Assembly: GCF_032118995.1 (NCBI RefSeq)
Contig: NC_092657.1
Coordinates: 493,891 to 557,890 of the forward strand
DNA: 64,000 bases
Direction of reading: 5' to 3'
DNA from: Asterias amurensis
Lineage: Eukaryota; Echinodermata; Asteroidea; Forcipulatida; Asteriidae
The position numbers and the translations under genes were made by a program. Shown here piece by piece: positions 34,001-45,721 of the stretch. Under the pieces are notes generated by a model. The model ran no database searches. It saw nothing but the letters and a program-made list of their open reading frames with translations, and was not told the DNA's origin. Positions within the stretch are counted from its first letter, which is position 1, and each line of letters opens with the position of its first letter.

Positions 34001-37000
34001 CAGATAAAAACAGAAGAAGAAAAAAAAAGTTAACACATGTTCACTCAATGCTTTTTTGTACAAGTGAAGAACCAAGGAATGTCCACAGCGTGTTGAGATT
34101 TGAACACGTTGTGGACTTACACAAATGTTTGGAGGGATAGGGTTTTTCTTAAGTGTACAGTGGTCGATTTCACAAAGAGATAAGACTAGTCTTTCTGAAG
34201 TTAGGACCAGTTAACTGGTCTTATCTCTTATACAGCATTGCCTAAGACTAGTCCTAAGTTAGGAAGAGTTTTGTGAAATCGACCCCAGAACAAATGAATG
34301 TACACAGAGTGTTTGCAACTTAGAGTGGGTTTGTATGGCCTACCCTCCGAGGACATTTTTCAATATGGACAATAGAGGCCTTCCTCAAACCTCGGCTTAG
34401 GCTCCAGCTCAGGCTTCATGTGCAATACGCACTGCTCCAAAATGCAGGTTTAAGGCCGAGCTGCGTACACAGCGCGCGGAGCCTAAGCCTGAGCCGGAAC
34501 CCAAGCCGAGGTTTGAGAAAGGCCCTAGGTCCTCACCAGTCGGTTCTTTGTTTACATGGGTCCTCACTAGTCATTTGTGTACAAACCAATAGGGATTGCT
34601 TCAATACAGGAACAACAGAAAGTACAATAGGTGTCCTTTAATGTAATGGTCAAACACGACTGTGTGTACGCACCTGTGGTGATGGGATATCTGGTATTGT
34701 TTCTGGCGAGTGTTCATCCTTGAGCCCTCCTCTAGCTGGAGTTACAGTTGGGCTGGATTCTCCGATACTAAACAGCTTACGACGCAGGGTAGAAGTACTA
34801 AGCTCATTACACTCATCCGCTTCCTTGTCTTCTTGGTTAAATCTGTCTCCTTAGAAAATAAAGTTTATATTGATGATTAGCAAAATCATCATTCTGGTAT
34901 TAAACCTATTTTATATCTGTTGTGTGCAGTACCCGATGCTAAAACAAAGGATTCGGACTGCCTCTAGCAACCGGGTAATCTCAGTGGTCTAGTTGGTATG
35001 ACACTGCTCTAGAATAGCAAAGGGCGTGGGTTCGACTCCCACCCGAATAATATGCCTGTTATTTTTTTCACAGGACTCGGGTAAGTACTGAGTAGACAGT
35101 GCTAACACACATCGGTGTTTGACCCCTTGCACGCGCGTCACACACGGCGACTGTTCCACGCTCACCATTTTGGTGGTCAATAATAGGTTCAGCGTAAACA
35201 TCGGGTTGCCTAAACTGAGAAGTCAGGAGATTATAAAGCAAGACAAGTTTTCAAAAAGAACACAGTCTACCCAGCAAGTACACATGCTGTTACAACAAAC
35301 CAAATGCTAAAATTTTAATTTATCATAAACAGAATTTACCAAGTACAGCTAGAAGATCAAAATCCATCGGTAAAGACACGGTGGTCTGACAAGACACTAG
35401 GAAAAAAAATAAATAAGAAATGCAAAAACATTTGAAATTCTTCAATAAATGACCGACTTTTCATGTCTTTACAAATGTAGTCCAAGGCCGAAGTTCATAC
35501 AGCTGCTTAAAGACACTGGACACTATAAGTAATTGTCAAAGACCAGTCTTCTCAGATGCTTGATTTCGGGACCTCAAAATCTAATTATGAGGTCTCAAAA
35601 TCAAATTAGTGGTAAATTACTTCTTCCTTGAAAACTACGTTACTTCTGAGGGAGCCGTTTCTCACAATGTTTTATACTATCAACAGCTCTCCATTGCTTG
35701 TTACAAAGTAGGTTTATATGCTATCAATTACTTTGAGTAGTTAACAATAGTGTCCACTGCCTTTAAGCAGAAAATATTGCTTCACAGGAATCAGAAGAAT
35801 ACCAGTCACAAAGTGTACATGTGACATGGTAGTTTGGCAGGTAACCTTATTCTTGTAAGTAAAGTTTGGTTATGCTGAGCTACTTTTTGCTTAAGTAGCT
35901 CAATGGAATTGGTCTCAATGCTTAATAGATGGATTGCAATACGCGTACACCGGTGCACTTGTCCCTTGTTAATACATCAAAGATGGCGGTGGATGACACG
36001 TATTGCAATCCATTATCTACTGTAAAACTTGCTGGAAAGTGCGATATTAGTGGGAGGGTTAATGTTCAGCCTAGAATTGGACGTACCTTCAACTCTATCA
36101 TGTTGTCTTGTACTCATATTAACTTGAGGACTGCATTCAACACTGTCTTCTGCAAATAAATCATTAAAATGAAAACATTGCCATTTGAAGTTAAAATATT
36201 TAGGTGTTCGTAAATACTTAGTGCATCAAGCATTTCTACCTGTAACATGCAAAAACAATTGTAAGTTCAAGATTTATAAAAAAAAAATTCTCTCTCAATA
36301 AGTTTTGATGGTACTTTTCATTGTATACAGATTATGTGCTCTTATTATTTCTAATGAATCCCACAGTCCTCGCAATCTTCATTCCTCTTCTACTTCCCAT
36401 TTGTGTTTGTCCCCTGCACCCCACACCTACATCCGGTATGGCCAACGAGCCTTCACAGTCAACGCACCTACATTATGGAACAATCTCCCTCTTCACATCC
36501 GTCAGGCTTCATCTCTTGAATCCTTCAAAGCCATGTTAAAAACTCATATACTTTTATAGTAAGCCAAGTTTTTATAATTTGTGTTTTTTTGTAGTTACTG
36601 TACAGCGCTTAGTAACTTTTGTAAAAGGCGCTTTTGAAAATATTATTTATTACTATTATTATTATTATAATTATTATAATTGTTTAATTGTATTAATAAA
36701 CACCTCACAGAGTTTATGAAAATTCAACTGCCTAAAGAATTGCCCTTGAGAATAATTCAAAAAGAAATTCAACTAAAGGAAAACCACAAATTCTTGTTCA
36801 CATTTCTTTGTCATTAACAGTATTTTTAGTGGCAATAATAGTGTGAGGGGTCGGACACTGTGTATAAGTGACCCATAAACTTACCTGATATTGTTGGTGG
36901 ATTGGGGGAAAAAGTCACATGCTTCAATGGTTTCTTGACCGACCACGGTGATGGCACAATATGTTGCTGTGAGAAAAACTGTACACAAATAACAAAATAT

Positions 37001-38575
37001 AAATCAATGAATTATTCTGACTTATAAAAAGTTTTTGTATCATTTAGAAGTTTACTTTTGAGCTTGTCAAACCTCCCTCCATAAGTAACCAGTGGGTTTG
37101 TCAAAAGTTAGCAACGACAATATCACAGAAACAAGAGGAAATGTAAGTGTGGTTTGGTACAATGGAGTAAGAAAACAAGATACTGGTAAAATGAAACGTG
37201 TTGTGAAACAAGCATCAAAAATCCTAGGGATAGACATCGATCTTGATGAAACTTGCAAAGATAAGGTTCTATCTATAGCAGAGGCAGTAACACCAACCAT
37301 CCATTGAACAAATTGGGGTGTCGTGGCCAAGCGGATAAGAGCACCGAATTCAAGCTCTGATGCTTCTGTTCAGCAGAGTGTGGGTTCGAATCCCGGTCGT
37401 GACACTTGTGTCTCTGAGCAAGACACTTAACTATAATTGCTTCTCTCCACCCAGGGGTAAATGGGTACCTGTGAGGGCAGAGATGGTTCTTGTGGTTGAT
37501 TTAGCCGAGTAGCGCATATTAATGTTGCACAGGCTGCATACTCCCTACCAGGGAGCTGAGATGGTTTAAGGAGTGAATTAAGGCCCAGTGACCAGGGGTA
37601 ATAATGTGAAGTGCTTTGGGACACCCTCCGGGTGTGAAAAGCGCTATATAAAAACGGGTTATTATTATTATTATTATTATAAATTGTTCATCAAAACTAA
37701 GAAGTGGTAGGAGATGGCAGTCACTTTGATGCAAAACAAACAGGTACCTCCACTCCTTCATACCATACTCTGTCCGTCTCCTCAATGATCAACCCAGACA
37801 TAAATTACATTCTTTACTCTTTGCTAAGATGTTATTCAGTTGTTTCATGTGATTACATTGTGGTTTATCATGTGGTTTATTGATTAATTTATCTGATTTA
37901 TTTTTCAGTAGTACATTATTATGATTACGAATAATTAGTTTGTGTATTGCATGTATGCAAAGAAATTTTCCTCCATGGTAGGACCATTAAAGATAAATTG
38001 AATTGAAATGAATTGAAATCAGGGTTTGTATTTTATTACCTGATCGATAGCTTGCTGAGCTCTTTCTTCAGTGTCGCTATCGAACGTACTCTCTTGTTGT
38101 ACTGGGTACTCATCAATGTCCGCTGGATGTAGGACTGCAAGATGATCTATTGACCAACGGAATTTACCTTTACTCTAGAAAATAAACAATACAAAGTGAT
38201 TTACATCAAAAACAGTTATAGGCCTAGGCCTCAAAATAATCCATGTCACCAACAGCAATAGGGGACTTTTGGGACGCTTGGTGGCAGCAGACTTACCAGG
38301 TAAAATCCATTGTTGTTGGTAATGTGCACATGCTCAGAACTACGTAAACAATGGACATTTCTAGGAGTAGGGATGGGGTTAAGTGTGGGGAGGAGCTGAG
38401 GGTGATGAAAATACCATACCTGTGAACTGGAAGGGGTCAACACACTTTTAGAAAACACAGATGGACTAAACTGCGTCAGATGAAGGCTGTCCACACTGTC
38501 TGCTTCAAATGGATTCAATGTTGTGTTTTTGCTCGACATACTCGAATCAGGAGGCACTTTTTGTTGACAATCCAT
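31029..38575 (-). CDS. bora: Protein aurora borealis (Bora), 10 exons, 614 aa
   Basis: Exons: 38420-38575, 38040-38174, 36885-36978, 36087-36149, 35340-35396, 34674-34849, 33815-33895, 33164-33305, 32387-32599, 31029-31756; all phases agree. Bora binds and activates Aurora A and allows it to phosphorylate PLK1 at mitotic entry. The family's conserved N-terminal blocks are present: LNPFEADS (20-27), SPSVFSK (38-44), GKFRWSIDHLAVLHPADID (55-73) and FFSQQHIVPSPW (98-109). Further on come RRKLF, FSSSPI and a long Ser-rich region. DSGFNT near residue 568 matches the DSGxxT phosphodegron read by SCF-beta-TrCP in vertebrate Bora. The protein is somewhat longer than the human one (about 560 aa), mostly through Ser/Asp-rich linkers. 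Exon 5 needs the acceptor at CCTAG/TG; the nearer CAG would give a stop. Confidence 0.93.
33465..33679. mobile_element. MITE-C copy in a bora intron
   Basis: Ends GGGTGCTTTCGATTAGCTTT and GAAGCTAATTGAATGCACCC. Internal CACTCGGGTGAGCCCC and CACTTGGGGCTGACCC. It lies between exons 7 and 8. Confidence 0.8.
34161..34285. mobile_element. MITE-D copy in a bora intron
   Basis: Ends TGGTCGATTTCACAAAGAG and TTTTGTGAAATCGACCC, flanked by CAG on each side (34158-34160 and 34286-34288). The inner part is a near palindrome of GACTAGTC and TAGGAC motifs. Confidence 0.8.
34976..35120 (+). repeat. SINE S2 (tRNA-like) in a bora intron
   Basis: TCAGTGGTCTAGTTGGTATG and GGGTTCGACTCCCACCC form A and B boxes, followed by the tail TTTTTTTCACAGGACTC also found at 29823. 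It is the intact reference for the interrupted copy at 29497. Confidence 0.75.
35484..35917. mobile_element. MITE-B carrying a nested MITE-A
   Basis: The MITE-B runs from about 35484 to 35917. At its AGCTGCTTAAGCAG site the MITE-A (35511-35762, internally shortened) is inserted, with TTAA on both sides (35507-35510 and 35763-35766). Uninterrupted MITE-B copies have a single TTAA there. It lies between exons 4 and 5 of bora. Confidence 0.85.
36300..36690 (+). mobile_element. 3' end of a CR1/L2-like LINE
   Basis: The plus frame (about 36335-36559) reads YGQRAFTVNAPTLWNNLP and then SLESFKAMLKTHILL-stop. This is the typical C-terminus of a non-LTR retrotransposon ORF2, here 5'-truncated. It is followed by a GTAAAAGGCGCTTTTGAA tail and an (ATT)n tract. 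It lies in an intron of bora, opposite in strand to the gene. Confidence 0.8.
37314..37690 (+). mobile_element. tRNA-Ser-like SINE S1, full length, in a bora intron
   Basis: GTGTCGTGGCCAAGCGG, GATAAGAGCACCG and GGTTCGAATCCCGGTCG resemble a serine-type tRNA with a long variable arm. A body follows with GAGCAAGACACTTAAC and AGCGCTATATAAAAACGGG, ending in (ATT)n. A second full copy lies at 61808-62222. Confidence 0.85.
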
Positions 38576-38714
38576 TCTGTTGTTCGTTGCACGTAAAAAA
38601 CTAAGAAGAAAAAAAAAAGGGCATCATTGTAACTTCATAAAGTAATTTCTATGAACAGCACTACAGGCAGGCAGGAATGTAAGAATGTACTACGTAGCTA
38701 AGATGAGAAAGCCT

Positions 38715-38780
38715 AGCTAATTGCGATAACGTAACCCTCCTCAACGCCGGTAGGAGCGAGGGTTACGTTATCGCAACTAA
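38715..38780. mobile_element. 66-bp hairpin element with 9-bp direct repeats (copy 1)
   Basis: The arms ATTGCGATAACGTAACCCTC and GAGGGTTACGTTATCGCAA pair almost perfectly around an 18-base loop. The element is flanked by AGAAAGCCT at 38706-38714 and 38781-38789. It lies 140 bp upstream of the bora ATG. Confidence 0.85.
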
Positions 38781-38789
38781 AGAAAGCCT

Positions 38790-41683
38790 TGGTCGTGTTG
38801 GTTCATGTAGTGTAGATGTAGGTTTGACTTGTTTATAAAACTATGCCTGTTGGGTTGGGGCATAATGGCTATCAGGCTATGGCCACTCCTAGAATAAGTA
38901 GAACTATGCGGTTTCGTTCTGCTATTGTCTCCCGTAACCTCATACATAATCATAGACGTACACCTCTCACGACAATAACGATACTGGTTCATTCAATAAA
39001 TTTTTGAATCGCAAATCTCTTTATTTTTTATCTCGCCAAAATAAGGCTCTACATGTATGTGTTCTTTGACCTCTCATTCGCCCTGGGGGCGACAGAAAAT
39101 CCACTCCGCAATCTCTTAATTATTAAAGTGATAAATTCTTACCGTAAAAATTCAGTCCCCCAACTTCAACTAGTACTAGTAGTAGTACAACTACTCCGTT
39201 TTACCACACCTAGACTGCCACTAAATGCCGATAAGTTTTTGGTCAAATATTTTATAATATAATGATCAAATACAAACATGACAACTATTCCATTAACGGT
39301 GTAGGATTTCTACCTCCGCCAACCATTAAACTGACGATGTGTGTAATAATAATATTCTGTACACACACCGACGATGCCGACCGCCGACGGATTGGAAATA
39401 GAATTTGTCGAACTCGAAAAGTCACTCGTCAACCAACGAATAAACAACCCCCACTATCCTCAATCCAGTGATTAAATAGACTGGTCGAGCCAGTGTCTCC
39501 AATAAAATGCCAACAATGTTATTAAGAACTAATTTACCAAAACATTCTGGAAGTTCATTTTAAGAACCACTTACCTTTAGCTAAATTTAAAAACATCAAA
39601 GTTGCAGATTGAGATTGTACTTTTAAATTTCTCAAAGCACTGCGCCTATTTTGTTGTTAGTGTGGTCTCAGTCTAACGAACGTTTCATTCTAGATACCAG
39701 GGAGGCCGATACTAGACTAGTTAATTGTACCTGGGTACCAGATCAGGGAACGCAGAAATTGGACGTGCAGAGTACAGCCAGTGAGCACCACACTAAACTA
39801 CGGAGGTTTAAAGATGCCATGATGATTATCGAAAGTGGAGGGCGGGGTGCAGGACGGGGGGGGGGGGGGGGGGGGGAGAGGGCTTTCAGCTACAGTTACG
39901 ATTCAAGGTAACGAAGACGAGTGGACAAGACTGCATAAAGTTATGTTAGTAATAACTTGAATGTTGCATATTTACCCAAATAACAAGTTGTGCATATGTG
40001 GGGCCCAGCTGAACCGAAACAATTTCAATGGCCTTCAGTAGTGTACAATCTTGGGCCTTAATTCGATATATGGACATAACGCACTTAGATCAAACCTTCT
40101 TAATTTTTTCAAACTTTGGGAACTTTATGGGCGTTTAAAGACACTGGACACTATTGGTAATTGTCAAAGACCAGTCCTCTCACTTGGCATCGCAACAATA
40201 TGCAGAAAATAACAAACCTGTAAAAATTTGAGCTCATGATTGGTCGTCGAAGTTGCGAGAGCTAATAATGAAAGAAAAAACACGAAGTTGTGTGCTTTCA
40301 GATGCTTGATTTCGAGACCTCAAAATCTAATTCGAAGTCTCGAAATCAAATTCGTGGAAAATTACTTCCTTCTCAAAAACTACGTCACCTCAGAGAGAGC
40401 CGTTTCTCACAGTGTTTTATACTATCAACCTCCCCCCAGTACTCGTTACAAAATAAAGTTTTATGCCAATAATTATTTTTAGTAATTACCAATAGTCTCC
40501 ACTGCCTTTAATCTTACGAGATTTCATTAAGCATAGCAAGTAAAGAGTTTCGCATAATTTGGGGAACTTAGTGGGCGTTTAAATCCGCTAAAGGGTTGGG
40601 ACAGGCAGGCCGAACCCATTTTAATTCACAGTGTATATACTAAACAAACCCCAGGTCAACTGTGTTTGATCTAATGATCTAATTACGTGTATACCTAATT
40701 AAAACTTTGATTAAACTGACTGTTCCTGTCTGGGACTGTTTACTATCGATCATTGATAAGGAACTAACAACATAGGAATGTTAAATGAGTCTTATGGATC
40801 AAGCATAATTATTATACCAACTTCATACATTAGGAAACAAGTACAGAGCACATTGGGGCGCACATGAGGCGTTTTAAACAAAAAAACGTGTAAATTACGT
40901 TTGGTAACATTGAAATTAATGGAAATTACTTAGATATCTATGAAACTTTTGACATTGCACTCAAAAGTTAAACTTTTGTTAAAGCTGTCAGCGTAAACTA
41001 CCATGGCAAGAAAAATATCAAAACTTTCTGAAACTAAAATAAGTGATCAAAGATGCTCCTCTGGTTTATGTAGACATAATAAGGGACACTGGGTTTGTGA
41101 AAGCAGATGAAATATCTTACTTGCATGCATGCGGGACAGGGAGATCTTGGGACAACTCAGCCGTAACATCATTGGCCGAGGACAACACTCGAAAATATTT
41201 TTTTTAAACAGAGCTTTGATCATTGCTGAGTAGAGTTATGATATTTGTAGTTATAGTAACACCATGTTTGCGTCACTGTACATAACTGGTAGAAGGAACA
41301 GGGTGGTGCGGTCTGTTGAGTTTAAGAATTAAAACCAAACTTGTTACATTGATCTAAGACACGGGCTAGTCCATTTCATCATAGGGGGATTTGTTTGCAC
41401 TAAAATAAAAGCTAATAGCTGTGCGAGGTGAACGTTTAAAATGAATGCTCATTAATTTAACTGATTATAGCTTCCATAAATGCAAAATGAATAAAATTAT
41501 GTATTTTTTTGTAACATATGCTTCTCTTTTCCTTTCACTGATTCTGCGTCATTTTGACCCATTTTTTAGTCATAAGAACAGAATTTCTGGATCATTCTGA
41601 CCCAGAATGGGCTAGGCCAATCAGAGAAGTCTGTCATCCGTAGATTCTCATCAGTGTCCTCCATATTATTTGTATGGTCATGG
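38790..41683. other. Intergenic interval upstream of bora
   Basis: No supported gene. It contains a long poly-G tract (about 39858-39877), a MITE-A (40139-40507) and otherwise unique AT-rich sequence. ORFs here lack splice or domain support. Confidence 0.55.
40139..40507. mobile_element. MITE-A copy
   Basis: Ends AGACACTGGACACTATTGG and inverse ACTGCCT, bordered by TTAA (40135-40138 and 40508-40511). The internal TTCGAGACCTCAAAATC and TCGAAATCAAATTCG form a stem. Confidence 0.85.
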
Positions 41684-41684
41684 G

Positions 41685-41763
41685 TAGTTGCGATAATCGT
41701 AACCCTCCTCCCGACGGCCGCCCTGGGCGGCCGTCGGGAGGAGGGTTACGATTATCGCAACTA
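41685..41763. mobile_element. 79-bp perfect palindrome with 9-bp direct repeats (copy 2)
   Basis: TAGTTGCGATAATCGTAACC starts a 39-bp arm whose exact complement follows a single central base. The outer 20 bp match the element at 38715. The flanks are GGTCATGGG at 41676-41684 and 41764-41772. Confidence 0.9.
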
Positions 41764-43556
41764 GGTCATGGGCTGTGGGAGGATGATTCAGTTTGCCATA
41801 TCGGGGGGGGGGGGGGCAGCATCTCCTGCCACATCACCGCATGACCGGTTCAATTCCGACTCAGGAGTTTCTTAAATGTAAAAGAATACACCCTCCGTTT
41901 CTTTGGTTAATCCCTTGGTTCAGAGTCGACGAGTCCATGACTTACCAATATTGGTTCAAAAACACTCGTGAAACAAAAGTGACCTGATACAAAACGGCAC
42001 CAACTCCTAAACGAGATTTAAGTCACAACATAATTAAAGTAAACACATTATGAACTACTTTTATCAAACTACAGTGTGGATTTGTTTGATTAAGGGATAA
42101 TGATTTAGTTTGGCAAGTTTCAAAGTGGGATATAAAGGAAGATGGGATTTGGGTTAAGAACAGAACACTGGTGACAGATTGCGATAGCTTGATTCTGCAG
42201 GACTTCACTTCGGGTGAGTAAGTATTTTTCTTTATAGCGGTATTTTTTTTCAAAGTAGGCTCAAAAGATTGATTCTTCATTCAGAAGCCTTGTTTACAGT
42301 TTTTGTAACAGTTTTAGAGCTATACAAGTGAGATGAGAGGATAGCCCCAATTTAAACAATTTTAGGCAGTGTTTTCTTTTAAAGATAATTATAATAATAC
42401 AACAAATTGCAAAGGTAAAATATGCAAAGATGAACAATGAAAGCTAAAATCGTAACAAATACGGATTAGAAAACACTGTTTTAATTTTGAATAAAATAAT
42501 TATAGGATACCATTCGCAGTAAAAAGTTTGTTGTGTATAACTAATGGCGTCCCTTATGTTAGAATTTCTTTCGATTTTATTTGCTTTAACGAAGCTCAAC
42601 GACAAAGTCACCCCCTTACAAAGTCGCTTTTGTTTTGATCTTGTAGTTGTAGATGTGTAAAATAAAACTAACGTTTGAAATACACAACCTGAAAAGCGTT
42701 ACGCGGTAACACTTCTAAGATTAACATTTTGTGGCATTAACAAAACCTGTATCCAACTCTTTACTTATTCACATTACATGAGTTACAGAGCTCACAGCAG
42801 CGAAATATGACAATTCATGAGTAAAGTGGTGGCTCTGAGAAGAGCCGGTTTGTACTGCACGACGTTTCGGTCAGTGTACTCTGACTGTCTTCTGAACAGA
42901 GAGCACACCGACGAAATTGTCGAGTAGTACAAAAACCGGCTCTTCCCATAACCCTACTTTGTTCCACCATGCACCACCTTAAAGGGAAGGTACACGTTTG
43001 GGAATTGTCAAAGACCTGTCTTCTCACTTGGTGTATCCCAACATAAGCATAACATAACAAGCCTGTGAAAATTGGAGCTAAATTGGTCATCGAAGTTGCG
43101 AGAAAATGATGAGAGAACAAACACCCTTGTTGGACGAATTTGTGTGCTTTCAGATAGGAATAAAAACTTTTGGCTAGAAGTCTTTTTATTATTTTAGTGA
43201 GAAACTACCTCTTTCTCAAAATATATGCTACTTCAGAGGGAGCCGTTTCTCACAATGTTTTATAAATCAACAGCTCTCCAATGCTCGTTACCAAGTCAGT
43301 TTTTAAGTTAATATTTGTTTTGAGTAATTACCAAACGTGTACATTCCCTTTAAAGGCACTGGACACTAGTGGTAACATAGCTACTCGAAATAATTGTTAG
43401 CGACAATGAGAAATAAAGGGCTGTTGATAGTCTCACTTGATAAGTCTCATCTAGAACTGCTTTTGTTTCGTCAGTTTATAAGAGTTGTGAGTCTCATTTG
43501 AAATGCTGACTCTTAACCTTATAAACAATTCAATGTGTATTTGTTTGATTTTTCAG
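41764..43556. other. Upstream region of the PEGSRPPR gene
   Basis: Contains a poly-G tract (about 41803-41817), unique sequence, a MITE-A (42983-43349) and the truncated start of another (43354-43400). A spliced 5' UTR exon should lie here because an acceptor precedes the coding exon at 43556; I could not place it. Confidence 0.5.
42983..43349. mobile_element. MITE-A copy upstream of the PEGSRPPR gene
   Basis: Ends AAAGGGAAGGTACACG and inverse CGTGTACATTCCC, bordered by TTAA on both sides (42979-42982 and 43350-43353). A second, truncated MITE-A starts at 43354 with AGGCACTGGACACTA. Confidence 0.85.
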
Positions 43557-43571
43557 GGGAAACAATTCAAG

Positions 43572-44774
43572 ATGCTGAAATTCGCCCTTATTGTGGGCGT
43601 GGCTTGCCTCTTGGCTATCAGTGAGGGTCGACCAGCAACGAATGACCGTGAAGGTGATTTAATGAACTTGATAAAAGAGGTTATTGAGGATGAACTGAAG
43701 GAAGATCTAATGGCAAAACTAGAGATACTTGAGGAGTCCGCAGGTACGTCATCATTTATTGTCATAATCTAGGTTTCGCCACTGCCTTTATGGTTCAACT
43801 TAACAAAGCTAATACACTTCGATTACGACACAATCATAGTGTTGTTGATGTTTATGTTATTTGATATCATTTCGATTTTTTCAGGTATAAGCTGGTCAGA
43901 GCGCCCAGAAGGCAGCAGACCACCACGCCCAGAAGGCAGCAGACCACCACGCCCAGAAGGCAGCAGACCACCACGCCCAGAAGGCAGCAGACCACCACGC
44001 CCTGAAGGCAGCAGACCACCACGCCCAGAAGGCAGCAGACCACCACCAGAAGAGGAGCGTGAGTTTAGGGAGGACCGCAAACCAGAGGAGGAAGACAGAC
44101 CTGAGCGCCCAGAAGGCAGCAGACCACCACGCCCTGAAGGCAGCAGACCACCACGCCCAGAAGGCAGCAGACCACCACGCCCAGAAGGGAGCAGACCACC
44201 ACCAGAAGAGGAGCGTGAATTTAGGGAGGACCGCAAACCAGAGGAGGAAGACAGACCAGAGCGCCCAGAAGGCAGCAGACCACCACGCCCAGAAGGCAGC
44301 AGACCACCACGCCCAGAAGGCAGCAGACTACCACGCCCAGAAGGCAGCAGACCACCACCAGAAGAGGAGCGTGAGTTTAGGGAGGACCGCAAACCAGAGG
44401 AGGAAGACAGACCTGAGCGCCCAGAAGGCAGCAGACCACCACGCCCTGAAGGCAGCAGACCACCACGCCCAGAAGGCAGCAGACCACCACGCCCAGAAGG
44501 CAGCAGACCACCACGCCCTGAAGGCAGCAGACCACCACCAGAAGAGGAGCGTGAGTTTAGGGAGGACCGCAAACCAGAGGAAGAAGACAGACCAGAGCGC
44601 CCAGAAGGCAGCAGACCACCACGCCCAGAAGGCAGCAGACCACCACGCCCAGAAGGCAGCAGGCCACCACGCCCAGAAGGTAGCCAGGAACCTCCTCAAG
44701 ATGAAGATCTTGTTGAGGAGTTGCGGGAGGACCGTAAGCTGATGAGTCTTTACCGTCGTCTCCTTAGAGGTTAA
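43572..44774 (+). CDS. Secreted PEGSRPPR-repeat protein, two coding exons, 353 aa
   Basis: Coding exons 43572-43743 and 43885-44774; the phase-1 junction is consistent, and an acceptor at 43556 implies an upstream non-coding exon. Residues 1-19 (LIVGVACLLAISEG) are a clear signal peptide. Exon 1 continues with an acidic amphipathic helix (DLMNLIKEVIEDELKEDL). Exon 2 holds 23 RPEGSRPP-type units in five blocks (6,4,4,5,4), separated by four copies of a highly charged 20-residue spacer (EEEREFREDRKPEEEDRPE). The tail is EELREDRKLMSLYRRLLRG. The final Gly after Arg, with an internal RR, would fit peptide amidation and dibasic cleavage, but this is speculative. Units are nearly identical at DNA level, so copy number is probably variable. 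I do not recognise the family; an extracellular, adhesive or peptide-precursor role is possible but not shown. Confidence 0.85.
43900..44690. repeat. Hierarchical coding minisatellite (24-bp unit)
   Basis: The unit CGCCCAGAAGGCAGCAGACC plus ACCA is repeated 23 times, and 60-bp spacers create a higher-order repeat. Most differences are single silent changes (CCAGAA or CCTGAA); one unit has CTA for CCA (Leu for Pro). Confidence 0.95.
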
Positions 44775-44819
44775 ACCAAAATCTTATAAACTAATATCGA
44801 CTATGGAATCTTGTTTTAA

Positions 44820-45168
44820 AGGCACTGGACACCTTTGGTAATTGTCAAAGACCAGTATTCTCACTTGGTGTATCCCAACATATCTCATAAAAATAACAAA
44901 TCTGTGAAAATTTTGACTCAATTGGTCAAGAGAATAATGAAAAAAAAACATCCTTGTTGCGCATCTTTGTGTGCTTTAAGATGTCTAATAAAAGGCTTCA
45001 GGCCTGAAGTCTTTTATTATTCGAGTGAAAAATAACCTCTCTCTAAAAAACACCACGTTACTTCAGAGGGAGCCTGTTCTCACAATGTTTTATCAATGGT
45101 TCCCCATTGCTCGTAATTATAATACTAACAATTATTTTGAGTGGACCAATAGTGTCAAAATGCCTTGA
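44820..45168. mobile_element. MITE-A copy downstream of the PEGSRPPR gene
   Basis: The element starts AGGCACTGGACACCTTTGG after TTAA, 41 bp beyond the stop codon. The right end (AATAGTGTCAAAATGCCTTG) is degraded. It may lie within the 3' UTR. Confidence 0.75.
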
Positions 45169-45721
45169 ATGTGTGGTTAATTATTACTTCATTACAGGTC
45201 CGACTGCTATACTTTACCCTAAATTTTAAGATTTTTGATTGAACAATAAAATAAGACCCTTCTTCGATTGTTTACAAGCAGGGCCCAATTTCATAGCTCT
45301 GCTAAGCGTATAAGCAAAGAATCGGCGCTTGCCCTGCAAGCGTAGAATGGTGATCGTAAGCGCAGAATTAAACGCTAAGCAGAGGGCTATGAATTTGGGC
45401 GGGTTCGGTTTGGGCCCATGGTGGAGCTATGACCCCTATACCAGTGTTACACGCGATAATGCCGGACACTCTCTCGCCGCCATTTTGTGACTCAATTTTG
45501 ATAAGTGTGTAAAACGCCACTTTGCCCCACAAAGTAATGTACACTAAAGTTGTTTAACTCCCAAACTGGCGCGAGCAAGGTTATTAAGTATTAGGATTTG
45601 AAACTTTGCATAGTGGTGGAAGTATAACCATGAGATCGAAACAAGATCTGTAAACCGCAGAACAAACACTACTCAAACAAAGATTATTCACATGGTGCTA
45701 CCACAAACCTCTCTTAACTAT

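Noticed and set aside
43823-44572. Long minus-strand frame (249 codons) of SGRGGLLPSG repeats
   Set aside because: It is the antisense shadow of the PEGSRPPR minisatellite; the plus strand has a signal peptide, splice sites and a stop.
44059-44742. Second plus-strand frame through the repeat (KAADHHAQ repeats)
   Set aside because: A 24-bp repeat keeps all frames open; only the PEGSRPPR frame joins the signal-peptide exon in phase.
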